The notes under the pieces are model-generated. The model ran no database searches. It was given only the letters and a program-made list of their open reading frames with translations, and was not told the origin of the DNA. DNA of 64,000 nucleotides from Thermoanaerobacterium thermosaccharolyticum DSM 571 (GTDB lineage: Bacteria; Bacillota; Thermoanaerobacteria; Thermoanaerobacterales; Thermoanaerobacteraceae), in assembly GCF_000145615.1 (NCBI RefSeq), contig NC_014410.1, positions 2,281,501 through 2,345,500 of the forward strand. Reading direction: 5' to 3'. Within the stretch, counting starts at the first letter, position 1. The number at the start of each line of letters is the position of its first letter. Of this stretch, positions 8,874 through 17,513 are shown in pieces. The translations under genes were made by a program, and so were the position numbers.

Positions 8874-9608
8874 TTAAATGCTGCAGAGAATGAAAGCCCT
8901 ATCTAAACTATATATGTCTTCAACCACATCAAATTTTCTATTCATTATTCTGATATCCTTAAACCCTGCACACTTTAGTTCATCTACTACTGCATCTAAT
9001 GAAAAACTCGATTCCTGAACTGTTTCCTCATATTCTTCATATAGCCTGCCTTCTTTCTTTAAAAAAGCAGTAAATGTTATAAACGCACTATCTCCAAATG
9101 ATATACTTTTGGAAATATAGTAATCGCCGTTTGGATACTTCCTTATATGGATATTATTCCAATTATCATTTAAATCTTTCAATGTATTCATATCAAACAT
9201 AAATACGCCCTTTTCATTAAGGTGATTCTTTACACAATTAAACATAGACTTCCATTTATCAAATTCAGTCATGTGATTTATGGCGTCAAATGTACATGTT
9301 ATAAGGTCATATTTTTTCCCAAGGTGGAAGCTACTCATATCGCCATGATGAAACTTAATATCAAAACCAAAACTTTTTGCATTTTCAACCGCCTTTTTAA
9401 GCATCTCTTCTGATATATCAAGTCCTTCAACAATTATACCATCTTTCAATGCACCTATGCAAAAAGTGCCTGTTCCACAAGCCAAATCAAGCATAGTTCT
9501 TGGTTTAAACCCCGCTTTATCTAAATATTTTTTAAAATCAGGCCACAACTCCTTTGCATAGGAATCCCATCCCAATCTATCGTAAAATTTAGCAAATTCA
9601 TCGTACAT
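8874..9608 (-). CDS. class I SAM-dependent methyltransferase
   Basis: This is a 244-residue single-domain methyltransferase with motif I LDLACGTGTFCIG (about residues 41-53), motif II VEGLDIS and motif IV DLITCTFDAINHM. The N-terminus MYDEFAKFYDRLGWDSY is typical of the YqeM-like small-molecule/unknown-substrate group. The RBS GAGGTG precedes the ATG. It is transcribed in the same direction as the RNA methyltransferase downstream, but about 75 bases separate the two. The substrate cannot be told from sequence. Confidence 0.85.
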   Translation of the reverse strand: MYDEFAKFYDRLGWDSYAKELWPDFKKYLDKAGFKPRTMLDLACGTGTFCIGALKDGIIVEGLDISEEMLKKAVENAKSFGFDIKFHHGDMSSFHLGKKYDLITCTFDAINHMTEFDKWKSMFNCVKNHLNEKGVFMFDMNTLKDLNDNWNNIHIRKYPNGDYYISKSISFGDSAFITFTAFLKKEGRLYEEYEETVQESSFSLDAVVDELKCAGFKDIRIMNRKFDVVEDIYSLDRAFILCSI

Positions 9609-9769
9609 AAAAACACCTCTTAAACAATATTTTCTGTATTATTATCCTTATATATTATATTATTACATAACTTAAGTCAATTTTGTAATTCAGATGCTAT
9701 ATGTTATAATATTAACACGCGCAAATAACCATATTCAATAAATAATTGTTATCCAAGAGGTGAGTGACA

Positions 9770-10627
9770 TTGAAATCGCTGACAATTGACGATAAAAGCG
9801 TATTTGATGAATACTTCTCTAATTTTCCGCCGGAAATATCGGAGTACACATTCACGAATCTTTTCATGTGGAATCATGTGTACAACATAAAGTACGAAAT
9901 AATTGATAATTGCCTATGCATATCATCAGGCAACAAAATCTTGCCTCCGGTAGGGCCTAAAGAAAATATTTTGAATGCTTTTGATAAATTTTGTAAAATA
10001 ATGCAAACGTACCATTCTGAAATTTACCTTGATCGATTTGATAAAGACAGCGCCTGTAAAATTTCAGAAATGTACAAAGTTGAGATGACACCAGATGAAG
10101 ATAATTTTGATTATGTCTACAATACAGATGATCTTATTAATCTTTCTGGAAGAAAATACCATAATAAGAAAAATCATATAAATAGGTTTTTGAAAACATA
10201 TGATTATACTTTGGAGGAATTGTCATCTGATAATGCTTTAGAATGCTTGAAATTCACTGAAGAATGGCTTTCGTCAAAAGATATAAATGAAAATCCCGGT
10301 GTTCTTAAAGAGTTTGATGCTATAAAGAAAGTACTGAATAACTATGAGTTTTTTAAACTAAAGGGCATTGTTTTGAAAATAAGCGGAAAAATTGAAGCAT
10401 ATTCATTTGGAGAAAAATTAAATCCGGAAACAGCCGTTACACACATAGAAAAGGCAAACCCCGAGATTAAAGATGCGTACGCTTTTATAAACATGTGCTT
10501 TGCAAAAATGATGTCGGAATTCAAATACATCAATAGAGAGCAAGATTTAGGAATTCCTGGCCTTAGATATGCGAAACAATCTTACCATCCAGTAAAGATG
10601 ATTTTTAAATTTAAGGGAAAGTTATAA
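9770..10627 (+). CDS. DUF2156 / phosphatidylglycerol lysyltransferase-domain protein
   Basis: This 285-residue protein belongs to the GNAT-like DUF2156 family related to the C-terminal domain of MprF. Features are the N-terminal YFSNFPPEISEYTFTNLFMWNH pattern, the central KYHNKKNHINRFLKTY and the C-terminal NREQDLGIPGLRYAKQSYHP. It lacks the MprF membrane half, so it is soluble. The start is set at TTG 9770 because GAGG lies nine bases upstream; the GTG at 9764 is only three bases from it. Family members probably transfer an aminoacyl or acyl group; the actual acceptor is unknown. Confidence 0.85.
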   Translation: MKSLTIDDKSVFDEYFSNFPPEISEYTFTNLFMWNHVYNIKYEIIDNCLCISSGNKILPPVGPKENILNAFDKFCKIMQTYHSEIYLDRFDKDSACKISEMYKVEMTPDEDNFDYVYNTDDLINLSGRKYHNKKNHINRFLKTYDYTLEELSSDNALECLKFTEEWLSSKDINENPGVLKEFDAIKKVLNNYEFFKLKGIVLKISGKIEAYSFGEKLNPETAVTHIEKANPEIKDAYAFINMCFAKMMSEFKYINREQDLGIPGLRYAKQSYHPVKMIFKFKGKL

Positions 10628-10645
10628 ACTTAAAACTTTACTAGA

Positions 10646-10674
10646 TTGAATTATTATAATAATTATATTATAAT
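10646..10674 (+). promoter_or_regulatory. sigma-A type promoter of the Lrp/aminotransferase operon
   Basis: TTGAAT (10646-10651), a 17-base spacer and TATAAT (10669-10674) lie 30 bases before the ATG of the Lrp-family gene. Confidence 0.7.
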
Positions 10675-10703
10675 GTGCATAACATTAATTTTTAGGAGGT
10701 GTT

Positions 10704-11195
10704 ATGATGTCTAAAAAAATGGATATTATTGAGCTTCTTAATGAAAACAGCCGTCTGACAGACAAGCAAATCTCTGTAATAACAGGGCTTAGCGAAGATG
10801 AAGTAAAAGATATAATAAAAAATCTTGAAGAAGAAAAAGTTTTATTAAAGTACAGCACATTAGTTAATTGGGAAAAAACTGAAAAAGAAGTCGTACGCGC
10901 ACTTATCGATGTAAGAGTTACACCGCAGCAAGGACAGGGCTTTAATGCAATAGCTGAAAGAATCGGTCAATATGATGAAGTAAAATCAGTATCTTTAATA
11001 TCTGGAGGATACGATCTGTCTGTAGAAGTCGAAGGAAAAACGATGAAGGAAATCGCTATTTTTGTAGCCGAAAGGCTAGCACCGATAGATGGTGTATTAA
11101 GCACCACAACACATTTCATACTTAAAAGGTATAAACAGGACGGCATATTTTTTACAGATGGTCCGGAGGATAAAAGATTGGTGGTAACGCCATGA
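10704..11195 (+). CDS. Lrp/AsnC family transcriptional regulator
   Basis: This is a 163-residue regulator with an N-terminal winged HTH (MDIIELLNENSRLTDKQISVITGLSEDEVKDII, about 4-40) and a C-terminal RAM/ligand-binding domain (VSLISGGYDLSVEVEGKTMKEIAIFV). It should sense an amino acid or related metabolite. A strong AGGAGG site precedes two tandem ATG codons. Its stop codon overlaps the ATG of the aminotransferase gene, so the pair is translationally coupled and the regulator probably controls the amino acid metabolism of its partner. Confidence 0.92.
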   Translation: MMSKKMDIIELLNENSRLTDKQISVITGLSEDEVKDIIKNLEEEKVLLKYSTLVNWEKTEKEVVRALIDVRVTPQQGQGFNAIAERIGQYDEVKSVSLISGGYDLSVEVEGKTMKEIAIFVAERLAPIDGVLSTTTHFILKRYKQDGIFFTDGPEDKRLVVTP

Positions 11196-12358
11196 TAGAG
11201 GACAAATACATTTCAGACATAGTTAAAAATATACCACCATCTGGAATAAGAAAATTTTTTGACCTTGTTACTAATTCACGCGATATTATCTCTCTCGGTG
11301 TAGGAGAGCCAGATTTTGTAACACCTTGGGTAATACGCAAAGAGGGCATAGATGTCTTAGACAGAGGCAGCACTACGTACACATCAAATCTCGGCCTTAA
11401 AGAACTGCGTGAGGCTATATCATTTTTCTTAAAAAAACATTATGACTTAAATTATGATCCTGAAAGGGAAATTATGATAACTGTAGGAGCAAGTGAAGCC
11501 ATCGATCTTGCGCTTCGCTGTCTTTTGAACAATGGCGATGAAGTGCTGGTACCGGCGCCAAGCTATGTATCGTATTCACCGTGTATTGAGCTTACAAGGG
11601 GAATTCCCGTCTATGTACCAACAGATGAAAAAAACAACTTTGTAATAACACCTGATGATTTGAAATCAAAAATAACCAACAAGACAAAAGCACTTATACT
11701 TCCATATCCGAATAATCCGACAGGTGCCATTATGAAAAAGGAAGACTTGGAAGAAATCTTAGACGTAATAATAGATCATGATTTAATAGTCATTTCTGAT
11801 GAAATATACAGCGAGCTTACCTATGATGGAAAGCATGTTAGCATAGCATCGCTACCCGGCATGAAAGAAAGGACTATACTTCTCAATGGATTTTCTAAAG
11901 CATTTGCCATGACAGGCTGGAGACTAGGTTATATAGCAGCAGAACATGGTTTTATAGAAGCCATGAATAAGATACACCAATATACAACGATATGCGCTCC
12001 AATCATGGCTCAATATGCTGGTATAAAAGCTATATACGAATGCGAAGCAGATATAGAAAAGATGCGAAAAACTTACGATCAAAGAAGGAGATTTATAGTA
12101 AACGGATTTAGAGAAATAGGCTTTGATTGCTTTGAACCAAAGGGCGCCTTTTACATCTTCCCTTCAATTAAAAAAACAGGATTAACTTCACAGGAATTCT
12201 GTGAAAGATTGTTAAAAGAGGAAAGAATCGCAGTTGTGCCAGGGGATGCTTTTGGACCAGGCGGTGAGGGTTACATAAGGGTTTCATATGCATATTCCAT
12301 CGATAAGATAATGAAAGCTCTTGAGAGAATAGAAAGATTTGCAAAGAAAATATTTTAA
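11192..12358 (+). CDS. class I/II PLP-dependent aminotransferase
   Basis: This 388-residue fold-type I aminotransferase has GVGEPDFVTP at the N-terminus, the PLP-contacting GASEAIDLALR (about residues 95-105), YPNNPTGA (about 170-178), the SDEIYSELTYDG aspartate/tyrosine pair, and the Schiff-base lysine in SKAFAMTGWRLGY (about 237). The C-terminus carries the carboxylate-binding arginine (YIRVSYA). These match the aspartate/aromatic aminotransferase PatA group. It overlaps the upstream Lrp gene by four bases and ends in a terminator hairpin. Confidence 0.92.
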   Translation: MIEDKYISDIVKNIPPSGIRKFFDLVTNSRDIISLGVGEPDFVTPWVIRKEGIDVLDRGSTTYTSNLGLKELREAISFFLKKHYDLNYDPEREIMITVGASEAIDLALRCLLNNGDEVLVPAPSYVSYSPCIELTRGIPVYVPTDEKNNFVITPDDLKSKITNKTKALILPYPNNPTGAIMKKEDLEEILDVIIDHDLIVISDEIYSELTYDGKHVSIASLPGMKERTILLNGFSKAFAMTGWRLGYIAAEHGFIEAMNKIHQYTTICAPIMAQYAGIKAIYECEADIEKMRKTYDQRRRFIVNGFREIGFDCFEPKGAFYIFPSIKKTGLTSQEFCERLLKEERIAVVPGDAFGPGGEGYIRVSYAYSIDKIMKALERIERFAKKIF

Positions 12359-12361
12359 AAC

Positions 12362-12389
12362 AAAAAAAGTAGGTTTTCCTACTTTTTTT
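12362..12389. terminator. bidirectional terminator between aminotransferase and Feo genes
   Basis: The hairpin AAAAGTAGG-TTTT-CCTACTTTT with A and T runs on both sides can end transcription from either direction. The TAG stop of the small Cys-rich Feo peptide is inside its right arm. Confidence 0.9.
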
Positions 12390-12531
12390 GTTTAATAGCA
12401 CTGAATTTAGGACAGCTAGAAGAACAATTGCCGCAATTGCATTTGCCAGAAGCACTCTTCTTTAAATTCTTGTAAAGCATAAATACAGCAGCAGCTACTA
12501 TTGCTACAGTTATAATTACTTCAATAATCAT
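12379..12531 (-). CDS. FeoB-associated Cys-rich membrane peptide
   Basis: This 50-residue peptide has an N-terminal TM helix (MIIEVIITVAIVAAAVFML), a Lys-rich stretch and the tail GKCNCGNCSSSCPKF with four Cys. This is the usual form of the small protein found next to feoB in Firmicutes. The ATG at 12531 follows an AGGAG site, and the gene starts 16 bases after the feoB stop. It is expected to help FeoAB ferrous iron uptake; the mechanism is not established. Confidence 0.85.
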   Translation of the reverse strand: MIIEVIITVAIVAAAVFMLYKNLKKSASGKCNCGNCSSSCPKFSAIKQKK

Positions 12532-12547
12532 AGGACCACTCCTTTAA

Positions 12548-14338
12548 TTAAAATATTCTTAAGATTAAACTTCCACCATTAAAGACTATAAAAGAAACTA
12601 TCCACGCTAAGACAAGCTGATATATTACAGAAAAGATGGCCATTTTACCCCCATATTCTTTTTTCATGGTAGCTATAAGAGATATACATGGCGTGTACAA
12701 AAGCACAAACACCAAAAAGCTGATTGCTGAGAGGGGAGTAAATACCGTAGGCAATACTTTTGTCAAATTTCCACCATAAATAACTCCCATCGTTCCTACT
12801 ACTACTTCTTTAGCCATTATTCCCGTAAGAAGAGCTACTGTATTTTGCCATGAAGCAAAGCCTAAAGGAATAAAAATCGGGCTTATAAACTTTCCGATGG
12901 CTGCTATGAAACTGGAATTAATTTCCGTCATACCCGAAAAATTAAAATTTGACAATACCCAAACTATTATGGATACAGAAAAAATTATAGTTCCTGCCTT
13001 CCTTAAAAAACCCTTACCTTTTTCCCATGTATGAATCGCTAGAGATTTAACTTCAGGCAGCTTGTATTCAGGAAGTTCTATAATAAAAGGCTCATCGTCC
13101 TTTTTAAATATAGTATTTTTAAAAAGTATCCCAACTAAAAAGGCTACTATTATACCTAACGCATAAAGTGATGCAACAACTATAGATTCGTGGCCTTTAA
13201 ATAAAGCTCCTGCAATTATGAGATAAACTGGAAGTCTTGCATTGCATGACATAAGAGGAACAAGAAGTGCTGTCATCTTTCTGTCTTTTTCACTCTCTAA
13301 AGTTCTGGTAGACATAACTCCTGGAACTGAACATCCAAAACCAATTATAAGCGGAATAAAAGCTTTGCCGGATAAACCCATTTTTCTAATAATTTTGTCC
13401 ATTAAGAAGGCAACCCTAGCCATATACCCACTATCCTCTAAAAAGGATATACACAAAAATAGCGTCAAAATCACAGGCAAAAATACTATAACAGAACCTA
13501 CACCTCCTATTATGCCATCCACAATAAATGATTTGAACCAATTACTAGTGCCTGAAAGCACCATCTGAATATGTGGCACCAGCCAGTCATTGACACCGCT
13601 ATCCAATAAATCTGCAAGAGGTTGACCAACCCAGCTAAAAGTAAACTGAAATATGAAGTATACAATTGCCAGAAAAATCGGATACGCTAAAAATTTATTT
13701 ATGAAAATTTTATCAAGTTTTTCTGAAATTGTAGTCGTGTTTTCAGATGTGTACGTCAAACACTGTGATAAAATTTCTTCTATATATTTATACGTTTCAG
13801 CTTCACTTTTGAAATGTAAAATATTATGATAATGAGAATTATTATCATTATATGTTTCTAAAAAGTCACCTTTCGCTAACAGCTCTTCAAGTTTGTCAAC
13901 GCCTTTTCCTTTTGCAGCTATTATTGGAACCACCAAAACATTTAAAAGCTTTGACAATTTATCATAATCTATTTTTACACCTTTGCTCTCAGCAACATCC
14001 ACCATATTTAAAATTAATACGATAGGTTTATTGAATTCTTTTAGCTGCATAGTTAAGTACAAATTTCTTTGTAGATTTGACGCATCAACTATATTTAGTA
14101 TCAAATCTACATCTCCACTCTCTAAAAATGCTTTTGAAATTTTCTCTTCATTTGAGTAAGTATCCATCGCATAAATGCCTGGCAAATCCACAAGCTTTAC
14201 ATTTTCGCTGACAAAACCCTCTTTTTTTTCAACTGTAACACCGGGCCAATTTCCAACATGCTGGTTAGAACCAGTAAGCAGATTGAAAAGTGTAGTCTTT
14301 CCTACGTTTGGATTTCCAATTAAAGCTGCAGTAATCAT
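12548..14338 (-). CDS. feoB: ferrous iron transporter FeoB
   Basis: This 596-residue protein has an N-terminal G-protein domain (GNPNVGKTTLFN at residue 8, DLPGIYAM for G3, NMVD for G4), a helical GDI-like spacer, and a membrane domain with the Gate motifs (GFGCSVPGVMSTRTL, MSCNARLPVYL, and a C-terminal FTPLSAISFLVFVLLYTPC). It imports Fe(II) across the cytoplasmic membrane. It is on the short side because the spacer between G and membrane domains is brief. The GGAGG site precedes the ATG. It lies downstream of feoA and upstream of the Cys-rich peptide in one operon under a Fur box. Confidence 0.96.
   Translation of the reverse strand: MITAALIGNPNVGKTTLFNLLTGSNQHVGNWPGVTVEKKEGFVSENVKLVDLPGIYAMDTYSNEEKISKAFLESGDVDLILNIVDASNLQRNLYLTMQLKEFNKPIVLILNMVDVAESKGVKIDYDKLSKLLNVLVVPIIAAKGKGVDKLEELLAKGDFLETYNDNNSHYHNILHFKSEAETYKYIEEILSQCLTYTSENTTTISEKLDKIFINKFLAYPIFLAIVYFIFQFTFSWVGQPLADLLDSGVNDWLVPHIQMVLSGTSNWFKSFIVDGIIGGVGSVIVFLPVILTLFLCISFLEDSGYMARVAFLMDKIIRKMGLSGKAFIPLIIGFGCSVPGVMSTRTLESEKDRKMTALLVPLMSCNARLPVYLIIAGALFKGHESIVVASLYALGIIVAFLVGILFKNTIFKKDDEPFIIELPEYKLPEVKSLAIHTWEKGKGFLRKAGTIIFSVSIIVWVLSNFNFSGMTEINSSFIAAIGKFISPIFIPLGFASWQNTVALLTGIMAKEVVVGTMGVIYGGNLTKVLPTVFTPLSAISFLVFVLLYTPCISLIATMKKEYGGKMAIFSVIYQLVLAWIVSFIVFNGGSLILRIF
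13828..13846. promoter_or_regulatory. Fur-box-like sequence inside feoB
   Basis: The 19-mer GATAATGAGAATTATTATC inside the feoB coding region differs at only two positions from the classical 19-bp Fur consensus. It encodes part of the Asn/His-rich linker (DNNSHYHN) after the G domain. It may be a real second Fur site or a by-product of the codons used. Confidence 0.45.
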
Positions 14339-14372
14339 ACGTTTCCTCCCTTGTTTATATTAAGCCATATAC

Positions 14373-14600
14373 TTACAATACATTTTTCACAACAATATTT
14401 TTCGCATCTCTTTTTCTAATAGCTAAATCAAACCCCATGAAATTTATTATTATAGGATCTCCTAAAGGAGCAAAACTTTTAACTTTCACTTTAGCCCCTT
14501 CAATAGCCCCCAGGGCCCTTAGCCTCTTTGCCAATCTTTCATTGCCTAAAATATCGCTGACTATAGCAGTTTGGCCCGGTTTCAGATCGTATATGCTCAC
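14373..14600 (-). CDS. feoA: ferrous iron transport protein FeoA
   Basis: This small SH3-like cytosolic protein of about 75 residues begins SIYDLKPGQTAIVSDI and contains the RLRALGAIEGAKVKVKSFAPLGDPIIINFMGFDLAIRK pattern of FeoA. The GTG at 14600 is chosen because AAGGGG lies eight bases upstream. It is the first gene of the feo operon and is thought to interact with FeoB and modulate transport. Confidence 0.93.
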   Translation of the reverse strand: MSIYDLKPGQTAIVSDILGNERLAKRLRALGAIEGAKVKVKSFAPLGDPIIINFMGFDLAIRKRDAKNIVVKNVL

Positions 14601-14616
14601 TATCACCACCCCTTAT

Positions 14617-14631
14617 TGATAATCATTCTCA
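14617..14631. promoter_or_regulatory. Fur box in front of feoA
   Basis: TGATAAT-C-ATTCTCA (seen as TTGATAATCATTCTCAA with flanks) matches the 7-1-7 Fur motif TGATAAT-N-ATTATCA in all but one position. It sits about 17 bases upstream of the feoA start, so iron-dependent repression of feoA-feoB is expected. Confidence 0.82.
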
Positions 14632-14697
14632 ATTACTTGATTTTATGATAACATACATCATCCTCAATGTCAACAATAAGGACAAACAAAAAAGCCT

Positions 14698-15249
14698 TTA
14701 TATCTTTATAAATCTATGCCAAGTTTTTAAAATAAACGTCTCTATAGGATTTAAAACAATATTTAAATATTTTATCAATTTGCTGCTTATATAACCTATC
14801 ACAAATCCTCCTATAACATCAATTGGATAGTGAACACCAACATAGACTCTTGCAATAATCAGTAAAATCGTCAATAACATCATAATAGAACCTATAATCT
14901 TGTTGTATTTTAATTCCGTAAATGTTATAGCCGATCCACCTGACAGATGATCGCTTGGGAATGAAGCATCGCTTGGATGTTTAACTAATAAATTTACTTT
15001 ATGTGTAACAAAAGGCCTCGGTTCAAAGTAAAACTTTGAAATAATAAAATTTGTGCTTAATGCTATCACTGCTGCAAAAAAATCATCCATCGACGCTTTC
15101 TTACCCCTGTCCCCTCCTATAAACCACTGTACAATCACTAAAGCACCATATATGATCGGAGAATACAAAGCAGTAAATATCATTATCTTATCCAATATAC
15201 TGTTATGACCGGCAAATCCATTGATAATCTGAAAAACAGCATAATTCAT
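14698..15249 (-). CDS. PAP2-family phosphatase (undecaprenyl-PP phosphatase-like)
   Basis: This 183-residue membrane protein has the three PAP2 motifs: KFYFEPRP (about residue 73), SFPSDHLSG (about 98-106) and RVYVGVHYPIDVIGG (about 135-149), which hold the catalytic Arg, Ser-His and His residues. BcrC-type enzymes of this size dephosphorylate undecaprenyl pyrophosphate on the outer face of the membrane. The ATG at 15249 follows AGGAGAGG; the GTG at 15258 lies inside that site. It is monocistronic. Confidence 0.88.
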   Translation of the reverse strand: MNYAVFQIINGFAGHNSILDKIMIFTALYSPIIYGALVIVQWFIGGDRGKKASMDDFFAAVIALSTNFIISKFYFEPRPFVTHKVNLLVKHPSDASFPSDHLSGGSAITFTELKYNKIIGSIMMLLTILLIIARVYVGVHYPIDVIGGFVIGYISSKLIKYLNIVLNPIETFILKTWHRFIKI

Positions 15250-15330
15250 TTTTATCACCTCTCCTTAAGATTGTAAGCATAAATCCTTAAAATCATATTA
15301 GACTGACATTAAAAAAAAATTAGAAATTGC

Positions 15331-15359
15331 TTGACAGATAGTATAAATAGTTATACAAT
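15331..15359 (+). promoter_or_regulatory. promoter with overlapping operator of the Fur-family/metal ABC operon
   Basis: TTGACA (15331-15336) and TACAAT (15354-15359) are 17 bases apart, close to ideal. The spacer and -10 carry the perfect dyad GTATAA-ATAG-TTATAC (15341-15356). Its position suits autorepression by the Fur-family product of the first gene. Confidence 0.75.
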
Positions 15360-15401
15360 CCTAAATAGTAAAATATTCTTATTTAAAAGGATTGTGGTAT
15401 C

Positions 15402-15830
15402 ATGACGAAGGAAGAAATTTTAAATGCAATTAAAACCAATAATTTTAAGATCACTCCACAAAGGGAGCTTATTATAAATATCATGTTGAATACACAAGGA
15501 TACCTGTCGGTTAAAGAAATATACGAGAAGGTGAAAAAATCTTTTCCACAAGTCAGTTTGGATACAGTGTATAGAAATTTAAGCCTTTTAAAGGATATAA
15601 ATGTACTAAGTGAAACAACTATAGGCAACAATATTATGTATGAGATCCACAAAGACATGCACGATCATATTATGAAATGCATAAAGTGCGGCAAGGTTTA
15701 TGAACTCAATATTTGTCCACTTGATTTGTGCATCAATAAACTTGATGATTTTGAAATAGTAGATCATAAAATAGAGATTACAGGATACTGCAAAAATTGC
15801 AAAAAAACAATAGGAGGATCACATTTATGA
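15402..15830 (+). CDS. Fur-family metalloregulator
   Basis: This 142-residue regulator has a winged HTH (FKITPQRELIINIMLNTQGYLSVKEIYEKVKKSFPQVSLDTVYRNLSLL), a metal-binding dimerisation domain with HDHIMKCIKCGKVYEL, and a second CxxC pair near the C-terminus (CKNCKK) for structural zinc. The linked genes encode a Zn/Mn-type ABC importer, so a Zur- or Mn/Fe-responsive role is likelier than PerR; the metal is undetermined. Its stop overlaps the ATG of the next gene. Confidence 0.9.
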   Translation: MTKEEILNAIKTNNFKITPQRELIINIMLNTQGYLSVKEIYEKVKKSFPQVSLDTVYRNLSLLKDINVLSETTIGNNIMYEIHKDMHDHIMKCIKCGKVYELNICPLDLCINKLDDFEIVDHKIEITGYCKNCKKTIGGSHL

Positions 15831-16708
15831 AAAAGCTTTTATCAATTTTTTTAGCAATTTCAATATTATTTAGCTTGACATCATGCAATACAAAGATTTC
15901 AAAAAGACCTGACAAAATGATAGTTTACGCTTCTTTTTACCCTTTATATGATTTAACAAAAAAGATTGCCGGAGATAAAGCAGTCGTACAAAATATAATA
16001 CCACCCGGTGTGGAACCACATGACTGGGAGCCCACAACACGACAGGTGGCTGATATTGAAAGAGCCTCTGCAGTCATATATCTTGGACTCGGCATGGATT
16101 CATGGATAAATAAAATCGAAACATCAGTTTCAGGTCCTAAATTTATAAATGTATCAACTGGCATAAACGCGATAAAAGTTGGAAATGCTGTAAATCCTCA
16201 TGTATGGTTGTCTCCAAAAGAAACACAGATATTGGCAAAAAATATCAAAGATGCTTTAGTAAATGCTGACAATAAAAACGCAAAATACTATCAAAGCAAT
16301 TATGAAAATCTAGTAAAGACTTTAAAACAATTGGACAATGAATACACTACAAAGCTTAAAAACACTAAGACAAAGACTTTTGTGGTATACCACAGTGCAT
16401 TTGACTACATAGCTAGAGATTACGGATTAAATCAAGTATCAATTGTCGGTATGAGTGAGGAAGCGGAAGCCAGCCCAGCGAAAATTGCTGAAGTAATAAA
16501 GCTTATTAAAGATGAAAATATTAAATACATTTTCACCGAACCATTGACATCTCCAAAGCCTATTCAGTCAATCGCCAACGAAACAGGTACAAAAGTACTT
16601 CCGCTAAATACTATTGAAGGGATTACTAAAGATGAGATGAAGAAAGGATACGATTATATAAAATTGATGCAGCAAAATTTAGATAATCTTCAAAAAGCAT
16701 TAAATTAA
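15827..16708 (+). CDS. metal ABC transporter substrate-binding lipoprotein (ZnuA/MntA family)
   Basis: This cluster A-I solute-binding lipoprotein of about 293 residues starts at the ATG at 15827 (GGAGG upstream) with lipobox LTSC. Candidate metal ligands are His in PHDWEPT, His in NPHVWLSP, His in VVYHSAFDY and Glu/Asp in FTEPLTSP. The His-rich loop of dedicated zinc binders is short or absent, so Mn or Zn is possible. It delivers metal to the permease and ATPase encoded directly downstream. Confidence 0.92.
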   Translation: MKKLLSIFLAISILFSLTSCNTKISKRPDKMIVYASFYPLYDLTKKIAGDKAVVQNIIPPGVEPHDWEPTTRQVADIERASAVIYLGLGMDSWINKIETSVSGPKFINVSTGINAIKVGNAVNPHVWLSPKETQILAKNIKDALVNADNKNAKYYQSNYENLVKTLKQLDNEYTTKLKNTKTKTFVVYHSAFDYIARDYGLNQVSIVGMSEEAEASPAKIAEVIKLIKDENIKYIFTEPLTSPKPIQSIANETGTKVLPLNTIEGITKDEMKKGYDYIKLMQQNLDNLQKALN

Positions 16709-16725
16709 GTGAAAGGAATCAAAAT

Positions 16726-17499
16726 ATGGGTAAAATAGTAGAGCTTAAAGATGTTAGTTTTTCTTATGATGATAAAAAGGTGTTTAATAATATCAATCTA
16801 ACTATCGATGATGGCGAATTTGTAGGCCTTATTGGGCCTAATGGTTCAGGCAAAAGCACTCTTGTAAAGATCATGATAGGAGATCTTACGCCTTCATCAG
16901 GAGAAGTCCTTATAAACGGGATAAATGTAAAAGACATAAAAAACAGATCTATAATCGGGTATGTCCCTCAAAAATCTTATTCATTTAACGCTTCTTTTCC
17001 AGCAAGTGTAAAAGAAGTCGTCTCAATGGGACTTTATGGGAAATTAGGGTTATTTAAAAAACTTTCCAAAGACGACTGGGAAATTGTAAATAACGCTTTA
17101 AATACTGTCGACATGATTGATTATAAAGACAGGCTTATCGGAAATCTGTCTGGAGGCCAACAGCAGAGGGTATTTATAGCAAGAGCGCTTGTCAGCAATC
17201 CTAAGATTTTATTTTTAGATGAACCGACGACAGGTATTGATGCAAAGTCAGAAGACACGCTCTATAAAATACTTGATACTTTAAATAAGGAAAATAAAAT
17301 AACGATTATCATGGTCACTCATGATGTTTGGGCAATAACTGACAAGGTATCTCGAATCGTATGCATGGGAAATGGCAAATTATATGATAGATGCGACACA
17401 CTGGACTTTTCGAAAAAAGGATTAGCGGAAATATACGGATACCCTGTCAAACTGGATATGCACCATCACCAAAGTGAAAATATCAATAATCGACTTTAG
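16726..17499 (+). CDS. metal ABC transporter ATP-binding protein (ZnuC/MntB family)
   Basis: This 257-residue ABC ATPase has Walker A GPNGSGKST, Q-loop GYVPQKSY, signature LSGGQQQR, Walker B ILFLDEPT and an H-loop histidine in MVTHD. A His-rich tail (MHHHQSEN) is common in zinc/manganese ABC ATPases. It is the second gene of the importer, 17 bases after the binding protein. Confidence 0.93.
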   Translation: MGKIVELKDVSFSYDDKKVFNNINLTIDDGEFVGLIGPNGSGKSTLVKIMIGDLTPSSGEVLINGINVKDIKNRSIIGYVPQKSYSFNASFPASVKEVVSMGLYGKLGLFKKLSKDDWEIVNNALNTVDMIDYKDRLIGNLSGGQQQRVFIARALVSNPKILFLDEPTTGIDAKSEDTLYKILDTLNKENKITIIMVTHDVWAITDKVSRIVCMGNGKLYDRCDTLDFSKKGLAEIYGYPVKLDMHHHQSENINNRL

Positions 17500-17513
17500 A
17501 TTGAGGTGTTATA

